From: Talaromyces rugulosus
Lineage: Eukaryota > Ascomycota > Eurotiomycetes > Eurotiales > Trichocomaceae
NCBI RefSeq assembly: GCF_013368755.1
Contig: NC_049562.1
Span: 186,001 to 250,000 of the forward strand
DNA: 64,000 nt
Direction: 5' to 3'
The first letter of the stretch is position 1. Every line of letters begins with the position of its first letter. This document shows positions 13,814 to 24,388 of this stretch, in pieces. Below the pieces are notes generated by a model. The model had not been told where the DNA came from, ran no database searches, and saw only the letters and a list, made by a program, of their open reading frames with translations. The translations under genes were made by a program, and so were the position numbers.

Positions 13814-15487
13814 TTAGTACGGCTGTTCTTCAGGGGGAAGCTCGCTCAAACGCCGCTGACTAGCGCGTCTCTCCTGCCTGATTTCTCGGTCTGCCGCAAG
13901 GGTTTGAGCAAATTTGCTGCTGCGTCTAATCTCTGGTCCCTTCCAGTAGAATACATAAATTGGGATAGCAACAAAGAAGGCTAGGCAGGCTAGAATGGTA
14001 CTTGCCCACTGCAGATGGAACTTGCCTCCGATGTTGGTATACATGGGCGTGGAGTACATGGCTGCGATTCCAGCCAGGAAATCGCGCGCAAAGCCGTTTC
14101 CACCAGTTGCAGAGGCAGAATAAACACCATAAGCGGCAACCATGTAGTCGATAGTAGCCATGTAGATGGCGTAGTTTGCAATGGCGATCATGCAGACGAA
14201 GATGAGAGGGACGATCCATGGAGTATAATCGGGTCCCATGGATGTCCACGCGAAGCCGAAGAGGCCGATTGTTTCCAGGGGTGCAATGAAAAGAAGCAAT
14301 AGCAGACGACGCTCGGGTAAGCGAGCTGCATCCCCAAGTTTGCCACGAATGTGTCGTTGACGCGCGAGATCAGGAAGGAAGGCGAGGTAGGCAAGAATGT
14401 AACCAACCACAATAGCGATAAAGGTCAGACCGATCTGAACGGTGTCAAAATTCCATTGCTTAAAGACCAGGGTAAAGGATTCAATGCAGGTGAAGATAAG
14501 CGCATCCGAGAAACCGGACAAGAGAGAGAGAAAGAGCACAATTGGTTCACGGACAAACATTTCAAAAGGACGTCTCCAAATGCGGAGAACCTCTTTCAAG
14601 TCAAGCCGGTTTTCCTTTAGCTCGTTTGGCCCATAAACATTAGGGTCCTCTCCTGATTTGCGGAGTCTTTTGGCCTCGCGGTCGACTAAGATGGTGGAGC
14701 GAGTCTCGGTGACAAATAAATGCATCAACTGTGTAACACAACCGAAGATGAGTTGGATCCAAAAGTTCCACCGCCAGGACAGATGTTCTTGAATCAAGCC
14801 ACCAAAGATTGGCCCAATTGTCGTTCCACCAACTGAGGACAAGACCACATAGGCGACAGCAAATCCCTGGTCGTTGGCCTCCCACATGTCAGCTGTCATT
14901 CCGAGAGTGACTGACCCACCAGCCGAAGACAATCCGCCCAAGGCACGGCACACGACAATGGTGCCAAAGTTGGGCGCAAGGGCGCAAGGAATCTGCCAAA
15001 TATTGACCATAAAAAGACTCAGCTGCATGACTGGCCAGCGGCCAAACTCTTCACTCCACGGCGCCCACAGCTCACAACCAAAGGCGTAGAAAACGAGGAA
15101 GATCATTTGCCCAACACGAGCCGCCTGTTCGCTGATATTGAAGTGCTCCGAAAGGGGAACGATCGCATTCGGGTACACGCTTGTGTTGAAGTTCATGGAC
15201 ATCTGCACGGTGAAGATCACCGTCAAAATCATCCACTTCTTCCATACCGGAAAGCTATAACCGAGCTTGTCGTAGCAGTCATCCTCTGTCAGTTCACGTT
15301 TGTTGTCCTCGCGCTTGCTTCCATTGGGTTCCGATTCACTTTCATTACTGGCGGGGTTCTCGAGCTGGCGGTCGACGGGAGGACTGGACGAACTATTGTG
15401 CCCATGCTTCAGACCTTCTGTGGCTAGAGTGTCCTTTATCTCATCGTCCCCATCGAGGGGTGTTGGGGAACTGGAATCGACAGCCAT
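13814..15487 (-). CDS. MFS transporter, DHA1 polyamine/drug type
   Basis: An intronless 557-residue protein results from the ATG at 15487. The upstream in-frame ATG at 15571 would add 28 residues of unlike composition and is less likely. A long hydrophilic N-terminal tail rich in D/E/S leads to the first membrane segment. Family motifs are APWSEEFGRWPVMQ (motif A variant) and SWRWNFWIQLI near TM6. The C-terminal tail after the last segment is highly charged (QERRASQRRLSELPP). It is the third DHA1 transporter within 9 kb and converges with the Zn2Cys6 regulator. Substrate unknown. Confidence 0.92.
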   Translation of the reverse strand: MAVDSSSPTPLDGDDEIKDTLATEGLKHGHNSSSSPPVDRQLENPASNESESEPNGSKREDNKRELTEDDCYDKLGYSFPVWKKWMILTVIFTVQMSMNFNTSVYPNAIVPLSEHFNISEQAARVGQMIFLVFYAFGCELWAPWSEEFGRWPVMQLSLFMVNIWQIPCALAPNFGTIVVCRALGGLSSAGGSVTLGMTADMWEANDQGFAVAYVVLSSVGGTTIGPIFGGLIQEHLSWRWNFWIQLIFGCVTQLMHLFVTETRSTILVDREAKRLRKSGEDPNVYGPNELKENRLDLKEVLRIWRRPFEMFVREPIVLFLSLLSGFSDALIFTCIESFTLVFKQWNFDTVQIGLTFIAIVVGYILAYLAFLPDLARQRHIRGKLGDAARLPERRLLLLLFIAPLETIGLFGFAWTSMGPDYTPWIVPLIFVCMIAIANYAIYMATIDYMVAAYGVYSASATGGNGFARDFLAGIAAMYSTPMYTNIGGKFHLQWASTILACLAFFVAIPIYVFYWKGPEIRRSSKFAQTLAADREIRQERRASQRRLSELPPEEQPY

Positions 15488-15724
15488 GGCTGTGCCGCAA
15501 CAGTTTGTAGATTTGGCGGCCGTTAGTATGTCGTTTAGGGTAAAAGTATGTAGGAATAATATGTGCTTCAAGGTAGTTTGCGCGCCTGTTGCGGGTACAT
15601 CAATCGCACATTGAATACTTCAATGGTATTTTGTCCCTGATGAAAGTCTGGAGACGAGGCCCATAGTAATATATACTGCAGGAGATATTTATTATCTTGG
15701 CCGGATGCGGTAATTCGTGTGGGT

Positions 15725-15732
15725 TGACGTCA
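15725..15732. promoter_or_regulatory. CRE-like palindrome TGACGTCA
   Basis: A perfect 8-bp ATF/CREB consensus lies 238 bp upstream of the minus-strand MFS transporter start. In fungi such sites bind AtfA/Atf1-type bZIP proteins in stress responses. Function here is inferred from sequence only. A second copy is at 16744-16751. Confidence 0.4.
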
Positions 15733-15771
15733 TCGCCCGCCGTGTGGTTTGCAACCTCTGCCATCAGCCTG

Positions 15772-15804
<33 letters not shown>

Positions 15805-15806
15805 AA
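15772..15806. repeat. Homopolymer tract T26 followed by A9
   Basis: Twenty-six T are followed directly by nine A. This is the longest homopolymer in the window and its length is likely to vary between strains or assemblies. It lies 285 bp upstream of the MFS start and could exclude nucleosomes. Confidence 0.9.
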
Positions 15807-17067
15807 GTCTAAGAAAGCCCGGCTGATGGTGTGAAGGTAGCAACACGCGATAGCCCAGTCTCATGGGTGAGGCACCGCATGGCTGATGACCCACGATAAC
15901 AACGGAGGCAAAATGATAAGCAATAAAATGTCGGCGCTTGTCGGAGAGACGAATTGGGCATCTCCGGCGGCAAACTAATGGATCGGTTATCCGGTTGGCC
16001 AATCGACGCCCTGCTATGCAGTGAATGTGACGCTATAAGTGGGGCCGGCTGGAGCAAGCGCGGGCGTTTAATATTCGTTGTTGAAATAAGCGTCATGGAA
16101 ACCGGATTGTGGGTGGAGCCGATGACATATTTTTAGCTGCTTCTTTGCTCGGCCAGCTGACCTTTTGGCCCGGTTCGGGTTCAGGGACACCTTTTCCATT
16201 AAACGTTTATAAACAACGCTGTAGTCAGGCTTGGCTGAATCTCCCCCGGCGAGGTCTTTGCCTGGTGTCATCGGGGCCCAGAAAGAAATGATCAACTTGT
16301 GCTCTGGGCTATGTCATTGTTGTTCGGTCTAAGTGACGAGAAATGTCATGATTTAGAATGTTACTGGCATGTATCTCCCTCTGTAGGCTCAAGTCCTAAA
16401 GAGCATGCTGGATGGTAAAAGCCACGTTGGGAAAATTTAATCCTTCTAGTATTCTTCACATTAAACCTAGAGACCAGTTATAAAAGCTTGAAGGTAGCTC
16501 TAAGGGAATTGTGAGTTGAACCATTTGAAAATGGATACCGAACCACGACGCATTCGTAGCCAATACAATCTGTTTCAAGACCTGTAAACACCCAAACCAC
16601 GAGGTGGAAAATTAGGTGAGGCTGATAGGCTGTATCTTGTAGTCTTTAATATCGGTATCTTGTTTGATAACATTTGAAGTTAATGAATTGTTCTGGAATG
16701 GTCATACATGTATGACATGCTAGTACTTTAATTGATTGGTTGCTGACGTCAATTGGTTGAACTGCTCGCTCAGTCTCGAAGCAATCTGGAGCTAAGAAAT
16801 ATGTATATATCGGTTAATATATTCATCAATTTCGACACATCGATAAATATGTAGTTTGAGCGAGATCGGGGGTAGAATCAAGAAGGCAGTATATAGGGTC
16901 AATTGAGAATTATTCAGAAGCATCCTATTCTAAGTTACATGATGACCCTGCTATCTAACTATATAAGGATTTCCTCAGTAATTTGATCAAATCGAGCATT
17001 GGGATCGGCGGTCGCCCTAGTTGTTCTCGGATCAGGTTAGATTTTGCTGCTTGGTCAGGTCGACATC

Positions 17068-17097
17068 AGTCATCAGGTGGGGTTAGTCATCAGGTGG
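17068..17097. repeat. Short direct repeat, 13 bp x 2
   Basis: AGTCATCAGGTGG occurs at 17068-17080 and again at 17085-17097, about 110-140 bp upstream of the 2EXR start codon. It may be a local duplication or paired regulator half-sites. Confidence 0.6.
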
Positions 17098-17204
17098 TGA
17101 GAGACGGTAGTGAGTGAGAGCTGCTCAGGTACGTAAGAAGCCCTGCCCCTGCCCCGCCTGTAACATCGAAGACTGCAGTCTCAAAGAACAGAAAATTCTT
17201 GCTC

Positions 17205-18146
17205 ATGGCCGAGTGCAAAACGTTTCATCTCTTTCCCAAGCTGCCAGCCGAGCTACGGCTGGAGATATGGCGCCTATGCTTACCACAACGTGTCTGCGAG
17301 AAAGACCAAGCCTTCCCTGGGATTGTATTTGATCTACCAGATGATGAGATCCCGGTGCCATGCCTCCTCTACCAAACAACTGAAGTGAACGGGCGGCCGC
17401 CTGCTATTTCTCGTATCTGTCGCGAGTCACGCGAAATCGCTTTAAAAACTGGACTTTTTTATCAGTTCTTTCGCAGTACCAATTCCTTGCTTAAACCCAG
17501 GCCTTCAGAGGCCGAGTGGTGGAGCTATACTGCTATTCACTCGGCATGGTTTGACAGTACGCGAGACTCTATGCATCTCAACTGGGAACCAACTTACAGA
17601 GGAGAGTTTGACGATCGCGGGTCAGCGCTTCAAAGCCTTGCATGGGACGCGTCGCAGGCAGGCGGACGCGGTTCCATAAACATCGGTTACTTTCAAAGCA
17701 ATTATATTCTAATAAAGGATCTGAGAGATGCTCTCAAAAAACTGCCTACTTGGACGGTTGTCATGCGTGTGGTTGTTATACACACCAACTTTAGTACTGG
17801 AGCTAGCACAGGTTTATTTGGACTTTTGGACGATTCACGCGTACAGCTCATCGATATTTTTGACGAAGCGAGAATGAATGCTCTATTCGACCTGGCCGAG
17901 CAATGCGAGCCTTATGGCCTGGTCACTGCCCGGCAGCAGATTTCCAGAGACTCGCCACAGTCGATTCAGCAGAAATTAAGAGATGCTGTCAGGCACAAGC
18001 TTCGGTCTGAAGAGACTGAAAAGTTACTCCCGAGACTGCGTCCGGTTATCATGTTCCGACTATGCACCGAAATGTGCAATCGTGTGGGATCTACTGCTTC
18101 GATCAGGGGTGTAAGATGGGCTAGGAAAGCGCGGAAGGGATTGTAA
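17205..18146 (+). CDS. 2EXR domain protein
   Basis: A single exon encodes 313 residues from the ATG at 17205 (MAECKTFHLFPKLP). The N-terminal FPKLPAELRLEIWRLCLP, followed by PAISRICRESREIAL around residue 70, is the double ExR pattern that defines the fungal 2EXR family. These are abundant, lineage-expanded proteins of unknown biochemical role, common in accessory regions. The C-terminal part has no recognised domain. The gene is complete and its downstream end converges with the minus-strand gene at 18385. Confidence 0.85.
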   Translation: MAECKTFHLFPKLPAELRLEIWRLCLPQRVCEKDQAFPGIVFDLPDDEIPVPCLLYQTTEVNGRPPAISRICRESREIALKTGLFYQFFRSTNSLLKPRPSEAEWWSYTAIHSAWFDSTRDSMHLNWEPTYRGEFDDRGSALQSLAWDASQAGGRGSINIGYFQSNYILIKDLRDALKKLPTWTVVMRVVVIHTNFSTGASTGLFGLLDDSRVQLIDIFDEARMNALFDLAEQCEPYGLVTARQQISRDSPQSIQQKLRDAVRHKLRSEETEKLLPRLRPVIMFRLCTEMCNRVGSTASIRGVRWARKARKGL

Positions 18147-18384
18147 TTTGGATTGCTTTACACTTCTCAGTTGGTACTAAGGAGTGCTTTTTTCTTTTTT
18201 TCTTTGCAAAGACTTTAAAAATACACTCTAAACATTTTATCATAACCAAATGTGCTAGGAGCTAATCATGCCTTAATACATGTATGTATTAACCCCACTC
18301 GAGCTTTACAGAACAGCTAACAAAGGCAAATAGGCTCGTACATACTTTCGAACCACAAAGTTATGATAAATCACAATAATCAAA

Positions 18385-19295
18385 TCAACAACTTGGATCT
18401 CCAAAAACACGACTTGCAAACGATTGAGACGCCCAAATAGCTCTGGCATGCCGCTTATTCTTGTTACCCTCACTCGGCTGTTGATCAAAATGAAGAATGT
18501 AATCATTGATTGCGTCGTCAAGCCCCTCGAACGCATCATCGGGGTGCGCCTTGATTGTAGCCTCAACATCGACTTCGTGCCAGGTATTTCCATCCAGCCC
18601 CGTTACAGGCTTTGTTTCCGCGGTCTGGAACACATACATGAGGTTAGTAAGTTGTCATGGAAGGAGGAAAACAAAAAAGAAGAAGAAGAAAACGTACCCA
18701 CGAGAAACCGGTTTCGTGGAGTTTTTCATTCACTCCAATGATGATAAATGCAGCTTGATCAACAATGCGTGCGTCAAGAGTATTTGCTATCGACGTCCGG
18801 ATACCATTCAACTCCCAGTCAATTCCCTTGTCGCCAAGTGCTTGGCGGCATTCCTGGATGTTGTCTATGGCAGGTTCAAAAACGCCCCTGAAGTTGTCAA
18901 AGCCTGAAGGAGTTTCATAGAGGACGCCCGGGTCGACCGCGTTCGAATACCCGGTAGTGACCAGCTCCTCCGCCGTAGATAAAACATTTGGAGCCAAATT
19001 TTTACCTACAGAGGTACTACCGCTCCATGGAGAGCGTTCCTCTACTTCTTCGATGTACCTTAAAAACTCGTCGAAATAGCATCTTTTGTCTTTACCTGTC
19101 CCAGGGCAGTCGGGTGCTATGAAAGTCCCACCTGCCGCGATATCCAGGCGGTAGGCATAACAGAGAAGCATGGTCTGAAAGTAAAATTATATTAGCAGCC
19201 TTCACATGTCCAAAATATACGAAGACCGTGGAACTCGCTGGCTGTTTGGGAGGAACTCGCCTGATATGGTCCAGATAGATAGTTAGCAAGAACAT
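18385..19295 (-). CDS. Protein of unknown family, divergent from the chitinase
   Basis: Proposed exons are 19295-19221, 19174-18698 and 18624-18385, giving 263 residues. Intron 2 (73 bp, GTACGT, TTACTAAC branch, CCAG) is strong; intron 1 (46 bp, GTATAT, GCTAAT branch) is less certain, so the N-terminus may be wrong. The core contains TMLLCYAYRLDIAAGG, APDCPGTGKDKRC and CYFDEFLRYIEE, and the C-terminal exon ends GDPSC. I cannot name a domain. The start is hydrophobic but not a clear signal peptide. It lies head to head with the killer-toxin-like chitinase remnant at 20793, separated by AT-rich DNA, so the two may once have been co-regulated (inference). Confidence 0.55.
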
Positions 19296-20792
19296 GAGGC
19301 TCAAGAAAGGCCAAACTAAGGCATGCTATAGATAGCCTTATGGTGACAATTGTTTAACTCTCTATGTAGGTACACCACATGATGAGAGAATGAAGAAGAA
19401 GAAGCTGGAAGAAAAAGAGGAAAGATGAGAGTTATAGATTAATGTTGAGTAAGATCTAATGATATATAGGCTTTACTCATGCGGAATAAATGGAAAGACT
19501 TAACTCCAATCTTAGGTGATACTCTAGGCCTCCTAAAGTATGACTACATGTAGCTGACTTTTGAAAAATGCTAAAATTATTATTTTAATGTGATAAGATT
19601 AGGTGACCCTGCATTAGTGTACTGGAATAGTGCCTAGTTGGTTGAAATTTCTGTCTGTTGGTGGCGCAGTATATGTATGTGCAATGTCCATGTGATCTTT
19701 AGCCCCTTCATCTAGTATATGTAAATGAGGTTGTAATGAGGTGTGTTATTTACAAAAATTGGATTGTATATTATTGATGCCTATATTCAATGTTATAATT
19801 ATTGAGACATCTAGAACTTGGGGATATAAACTATGCCCTAACAAAACGCTTGCTAAGTTGTTTGTCTGTTTGCTACTACTCAGCTCTCTGTCTTTATGTC
19901 TATATGTACACCTAACCAGCTGTAAATCTTTTACATGGAGTGTATATAATACACCAGGGCAATAGTTGAAACAAACTTTAAGCGAGGCTGAGTGGCTGGG
20001 TTTAATAAATTAATAGATACTCACTTATACTCTATAATTAATGCTGATAAACTATTTTAAGATTCACTAATTAAGCTAAAACAAGCTATTATTTTTAGAT
20101 TGTTCAATCAAATCACTTATTATCCAACTCTAATATTGTAGGCCTGCTACATCGATTGCTTGTTGTTAATTAGCCATACTAGCACCTGATATCTGCTGAG
20201 CCTCCAGTTCTGCGGCGCTGTGCCGATAACCCAATTATTAGCTTAATATTGATTATGTACTCTGTGTATAAGCATTAACTAGTAGTATTGGTTTTTGTCT
20301 TTTACTGTTTGAACTTCGGGCATTATTTTGTTCCATTCCCTTGTCCAATAATAAGTCTATAATGTATGGAATGGATATGGAGTCTGTATACTCCTGTCGT
20401 TGTGACTGGTTACCTCAACAGATCTATATTGGGGTGATTCTATTAGTCTTGAGATGGAAGTTACTGATAGTAGTACTTATTTGGATCTTGGATATCTAGA
20501 ATGATATGCTTGTAAAGGCGCAAAATTCTGGTGTGACTGTATATGTAGGGCTGTGTATGTATTGTATATTTTATTGGGGGTATCATTGTATCTATGTTGT
20601 ATGACTCCATGAAAGTCACTACGTGTTGGTAACTATGTTTAGAAGTAGCTAGTTGATAAGTAATGCCAATATTTGAAGGCTGGCCTAGTAAGGACTATAT
20701 CGGTGGCTGAGGAGATTATTAAAGGGTATATTCCTTTTCTCTCATATAATCAAATTTTGTCTGGTGCTTAAAAAAATATAATCAGGTATACG
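19296..20792. other. AT-rich intergenic, RIP-like composition
   Basis: The 1.5 kb is rich in TA dinucleotides, TATGTAT and TAATTA runs and stops in all frames. No coding motif survives. The composition is continuous with the damaged 5' half of the chitinase downstream, so C-to-T decay probably spans both. Confidence 0.5.
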
Positions 20793-23700
20793 ATGCTCCT
20801 ATCTTTTTCTCTTGTTTTTGCTTCTCTTATGGGTTCCATGGTGGGAAGCACCTGCAAGTACATACAGGCCCAAGCCGGCGATGGCTGTTACAATCTTGTC
20901 TAGTGTTGTGGTATCTCTTAGAGTGATCTTGAGAAATACAATCCAGAGTCTAACTTCTGCAACACAATTCTACTTAATAAATATGTCTGCTGCTCTGCAG
21001 AGTTACTTCCAAACTTCTCCCCCAAGCCCTATTCCAATGGCACTTGTTATACCTATATAGTGCAGCTAAAAGACCTTTACTCCGATATTGAAATAGCGAA
21101 TAAAATGAAAACCAACATAATTCTAAATTATAATAATAAAACTTGGGGCTGGTCTAGATGCAATGATCTTCAATATAGGCAGAGAATCTGTTTAAGTACT
21201 GGCACACCTTCCTTTCTAGTAGAAATGGCAAACGTCCTTTGTGGGCCACAGGTTAGTGATCACCTTTTGTTGTTGAATATATTCTGTAAAATAGTTAGCT
21301 CACAGAAAATGGGAATTAGGTTCCAGAGACAGTTAAACCTTTAAAAATGGCTGTAAGTAATTGGACAAATCTGAATCTATGTCCTCTAAATGTCTGCTGT
21401 GATATCTGGGGCCAGTGTGGTATTACCTCTGAGTTTTGCACTGCCAGCCCTGTGGATATAGGGTAAGTGTCCCTAGTTTCGTTTTTGAGTCTCTATCTAA
21501 AAAAATTTGCTTAGGGCCCCTGGAACAGCGAAGAATGGATTCAATGGTTGTATTTCCAACTGTGGAATCTTTATCACTAACAATAAAGATAAGTCTGCTG
21601 AGATTAGGCGTATAGGCTACTTTGAAAATTGGAATATAGAGCGTATATGCCTAAATATGGATGTTTCTAAGTTCCAGGGCAATACTTACTATACGCATGT
21701 CCACTGGGCCTTTGCGAATGTCACAGATGCTTGGGCAGTCGACATTAGCGGTGCTAAGGATCAGTTCTATAGCTTTCTCAATTTGATAGATATAAAATGC
21801 ATCCTCAGCTTTGGTGGTTGGGGTTTTTCCACGAGTGATTATACATTCAATATATTCTATGATGGGGTTAAAGATGGTAATCGCCAGTAAGCCCCTCCCT
21901 CTCTTCCTCTCCTTTAATCTACCTTTATTCATGTTAACTAGTAGAGAAATTTGCTAATGCGTTATTAGGATTTGGGCTAACAATGTCGTGGAATTCATCA
22001 CTGCCAATAATCTTGATGGCGTTGATTTCGATTGGGAGTATCCAGGAGTAAGCCTCCCCCCCCTTTACGCTTTTTCATACCACTTATCAAACTAACGCTC
22101 TTGCAGGCCCAAGATATCCCTAGAATCCCACCTGACAGCACCGATTCAGGGAAAAACTACCTGGAGTTTCTCAAGCTGGTTCGATCAAAGCTGCCCTCTG
22201 ACAAGACAATGTCTATTGCTGCACCGGCATCGTACTGGTACCTCAAGTACTTTCCCATCAAGGAAATAGCCGACGTGGTAGTGCGTATTTAAACTTTTTG
22301 TCTTGATTCCTGTTGATAATACTGACACTACTTTCTATCTAGGACTACATCGTCTATATGACTTACGATCTCCATGGCCAGTGGGACTATGACAACACAT
22401 TTGCTGAGTAAGCTTCTGATTGTTCTTTTATTATTTCTGAGCTCTTTTCTAACACTTTCAAAAGCCCTGGATGTCCTAACGGCGGCTGTCTCCGCAGCCA
22501 GGTCAATAAGACCGAGACCGAATACGCGCTGTCTATGATCACGAAAGCAGGGGTGAATGCCAACCAGGTAGTTGCGGGTGTTGCACTCTATGGTCGCAGC
22601 TTTGAAATGGAAAATACCAGCTGCACTGGACCCGAGTGTCACTTCACTGGACCTCTTTCAGGTGCTACGAAAGGTCGTTGTACTGACACGGAAGTCCTGA
22701 TCACCTCCCACACTAAACCTTTTCCTTACGCTGAAAAATTAATTACTAATGTTTTCCCTATTCAATGAGCCGGTTATATTTCCAACTATGAAATCTTCGA
22801 GATACTCGCACAGGCCCAAAATCCCGATCTGTACGGCAACATCAGTATTTCCCAGTACTCATCCGATGAAGTCGGAGACGTCTTGATATACAACAAGACA
22901 AACTGGATCTCGTGGCTCTCCCCGTCAAGCTATGCTTCTAGACGAAGCTGGACAGACGGGCTGAACTTTGGCGGAACGTCTGACTGGGCTGTTGATCTGA
23001 ATGAGACTTATTCGAACAATGGCACAGGAAGCGCCATAGACAGCGGTTACGATTGTGACGACGACTACACGGCCTGTAACTATACGATAACCTTTGACAG
23101 CTTAGATAATCTTTCTGCATCTGCGGGCAACTTGAGGTCTGATTGTGTTGCTGTTTACGCGTTGCAGGTGCTTATTGATATGCTTGATACGGCTTATGCC
23201 AACTACACTTGACGTCAACAACGGCTATGACGAACTGTTTGGTTACTATGTCACTTATATTGATAAACTCGTCCCAGAGATTCTCCAGGATCCGTTCATG
23301 TTCAATATAACCAGTGATGATGAAAATTGGAAAAATGTCGGGGCTTTGCCAGAGGTCGGATACGGCATGGATTGTACGAACCCCTTTCCTTTACTTCTTT
23401 CATTCTGTCTTTTCTGGAACATGTACTAAACTAGTACTCTAGACTTCATTTGCAAATTCGATGACACTACGTTTCCCTGCAACCAAGCCCAAAGTGAGAA
23501 GTATGAACGCTTCATGGTCTATACTACAACCTCGCTCGACCTTACAGATTCAGATGGCTACAGCGCTGGCCTAGCCAAAGCCGGCCTTTCCCCAGATTGG
23601 GTTGTGTTTGGTGATTACCAAATCGAAAGTGACATTGTCTCTCCTCATGGTGGTCAAAAACGATATTACAAGTTTACCAATTTCCCGATCAAGAATGACT

Positions 23701-24388
23701 CCATGGTTGTTCCTAATCCAAAGGATATTGTTACCAAGGCACTTCCCAGTATCCCGAGCTTGAAGACGAGTATGCAGGCGACGCTCTTGGATATGAAGCT
23801 GAGTCAGTGGAGGAATGGGTCTTTGACGGATCCGGCTCAGGCGTATAGCACGGCTGTATTTATGCTTATGCAGGCCGTTGACAGTATGGCACAGGCGAAG
23901 GAGTTGGGAGAGAAGGAAGAAAAGGAGGAGGAGGAGGAAGAGAAGAGGAAGAAAAACTTTATTCTGATGATTGTCAGTGTTGTTCTCATGGTATGTTTTT
24001 TTTTTTTTTTTCGCCCTCCTTTTTTTTTCCCTCATCCCGAAGAAATTAACCAAAGACCCAGTTTGTTTTCGGTGTCGGCGAAGAAGTCGCCGCAGCAACT
24101 GGCTTTGCCAGTCTAGCTCGGGCAATTGCGCTCGCAGGTGAACTCGGTAATGGAGTCCTGGCTGTCTATGATACCGTCGAAGACCCCAGTTCTGCTGTTG
24201 TCAATGTTCTCGGAATGCTGCTGGGAGTGGGTTCTATTGCAAAGGTCGCGCGTGACGGCGAGGGAATCGGCTCTGTTGCGAAGATTCGCACAGCTATGAA
24301 GTCTGATGACATTGCGTCGTTGGGGAAGATCTTCAGTGATAATGATAGTAAGTTGCAAGGCATCGTGAAGGCTTGCAAACTTTCATAG
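20793..24388 (+). pseudogene. Killer-toxin-like LysM/hevein/GH18 chitinase, decayed
   Basis: Domain order is a signal peptide at 20793, LysM-like modules (YIQAQAGDGCYN; later LKDLYSDIEIANKM), a hevein-type chitin-binding module (LCPLNVCCDIWGQCG), and a GH18 domain with SFGGWG and the catalytic DGVDFDWE intact. A long C-terminal region ends with an acidic stretch, a membrane segment (FILMIVSVVLM) and a glycine/alanine-rich tail closing at 24388. This is the subgroup C fungal chitinase plan, related to yeast killer-toxin alpha subunits. At least three in-frame TAG stops break the front (20901, 20919, 21317). The donor needed near 22690 lacks GT, and one extra base shifts the frame near 23210. 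Introns elsewhere (for example 21888-21969, with branch and acceptor) still look functional. It is unlikely to make full-length protein. Confidence 0.82.

Larger units (their letters stand above)
15488..17204. other. Intergenic, 1.7 kb, with homopolymer tract and CRE-like sites
   Basis: No gene was recognised. The stretch holds a T26A9 tract (15772-15806), two perfect TGACGTCA sites (15725-15732 and 16744-16751) and a short direct repeat just upstream of the 2EXR gene (17068-17097). The TGACGTCA at 15725 lies 238 bp upstream of the MFS start at 15487. Confidence 0.5.

Noticed and set aside
15487..15571. Upstream ATG giving 28 extra residues on the third MFS protein
   Set aside because: The extension has a Cys- and Leu-rich composition unlike the acidic tails of this family, and the downstream ATG has better context.
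14015..15614. Plus-strand open frames across the third MFS gene
   Set aside because: Antisense shadows; the minus strand carries a full-length transporter with family motifs.
23571..24125. 184-codon minus-strand frame opposite the chitinase tail
   Set aside because: Low-complexity antisense of the acidic Glu/Lys stretch and poly-T intron; no family signature.
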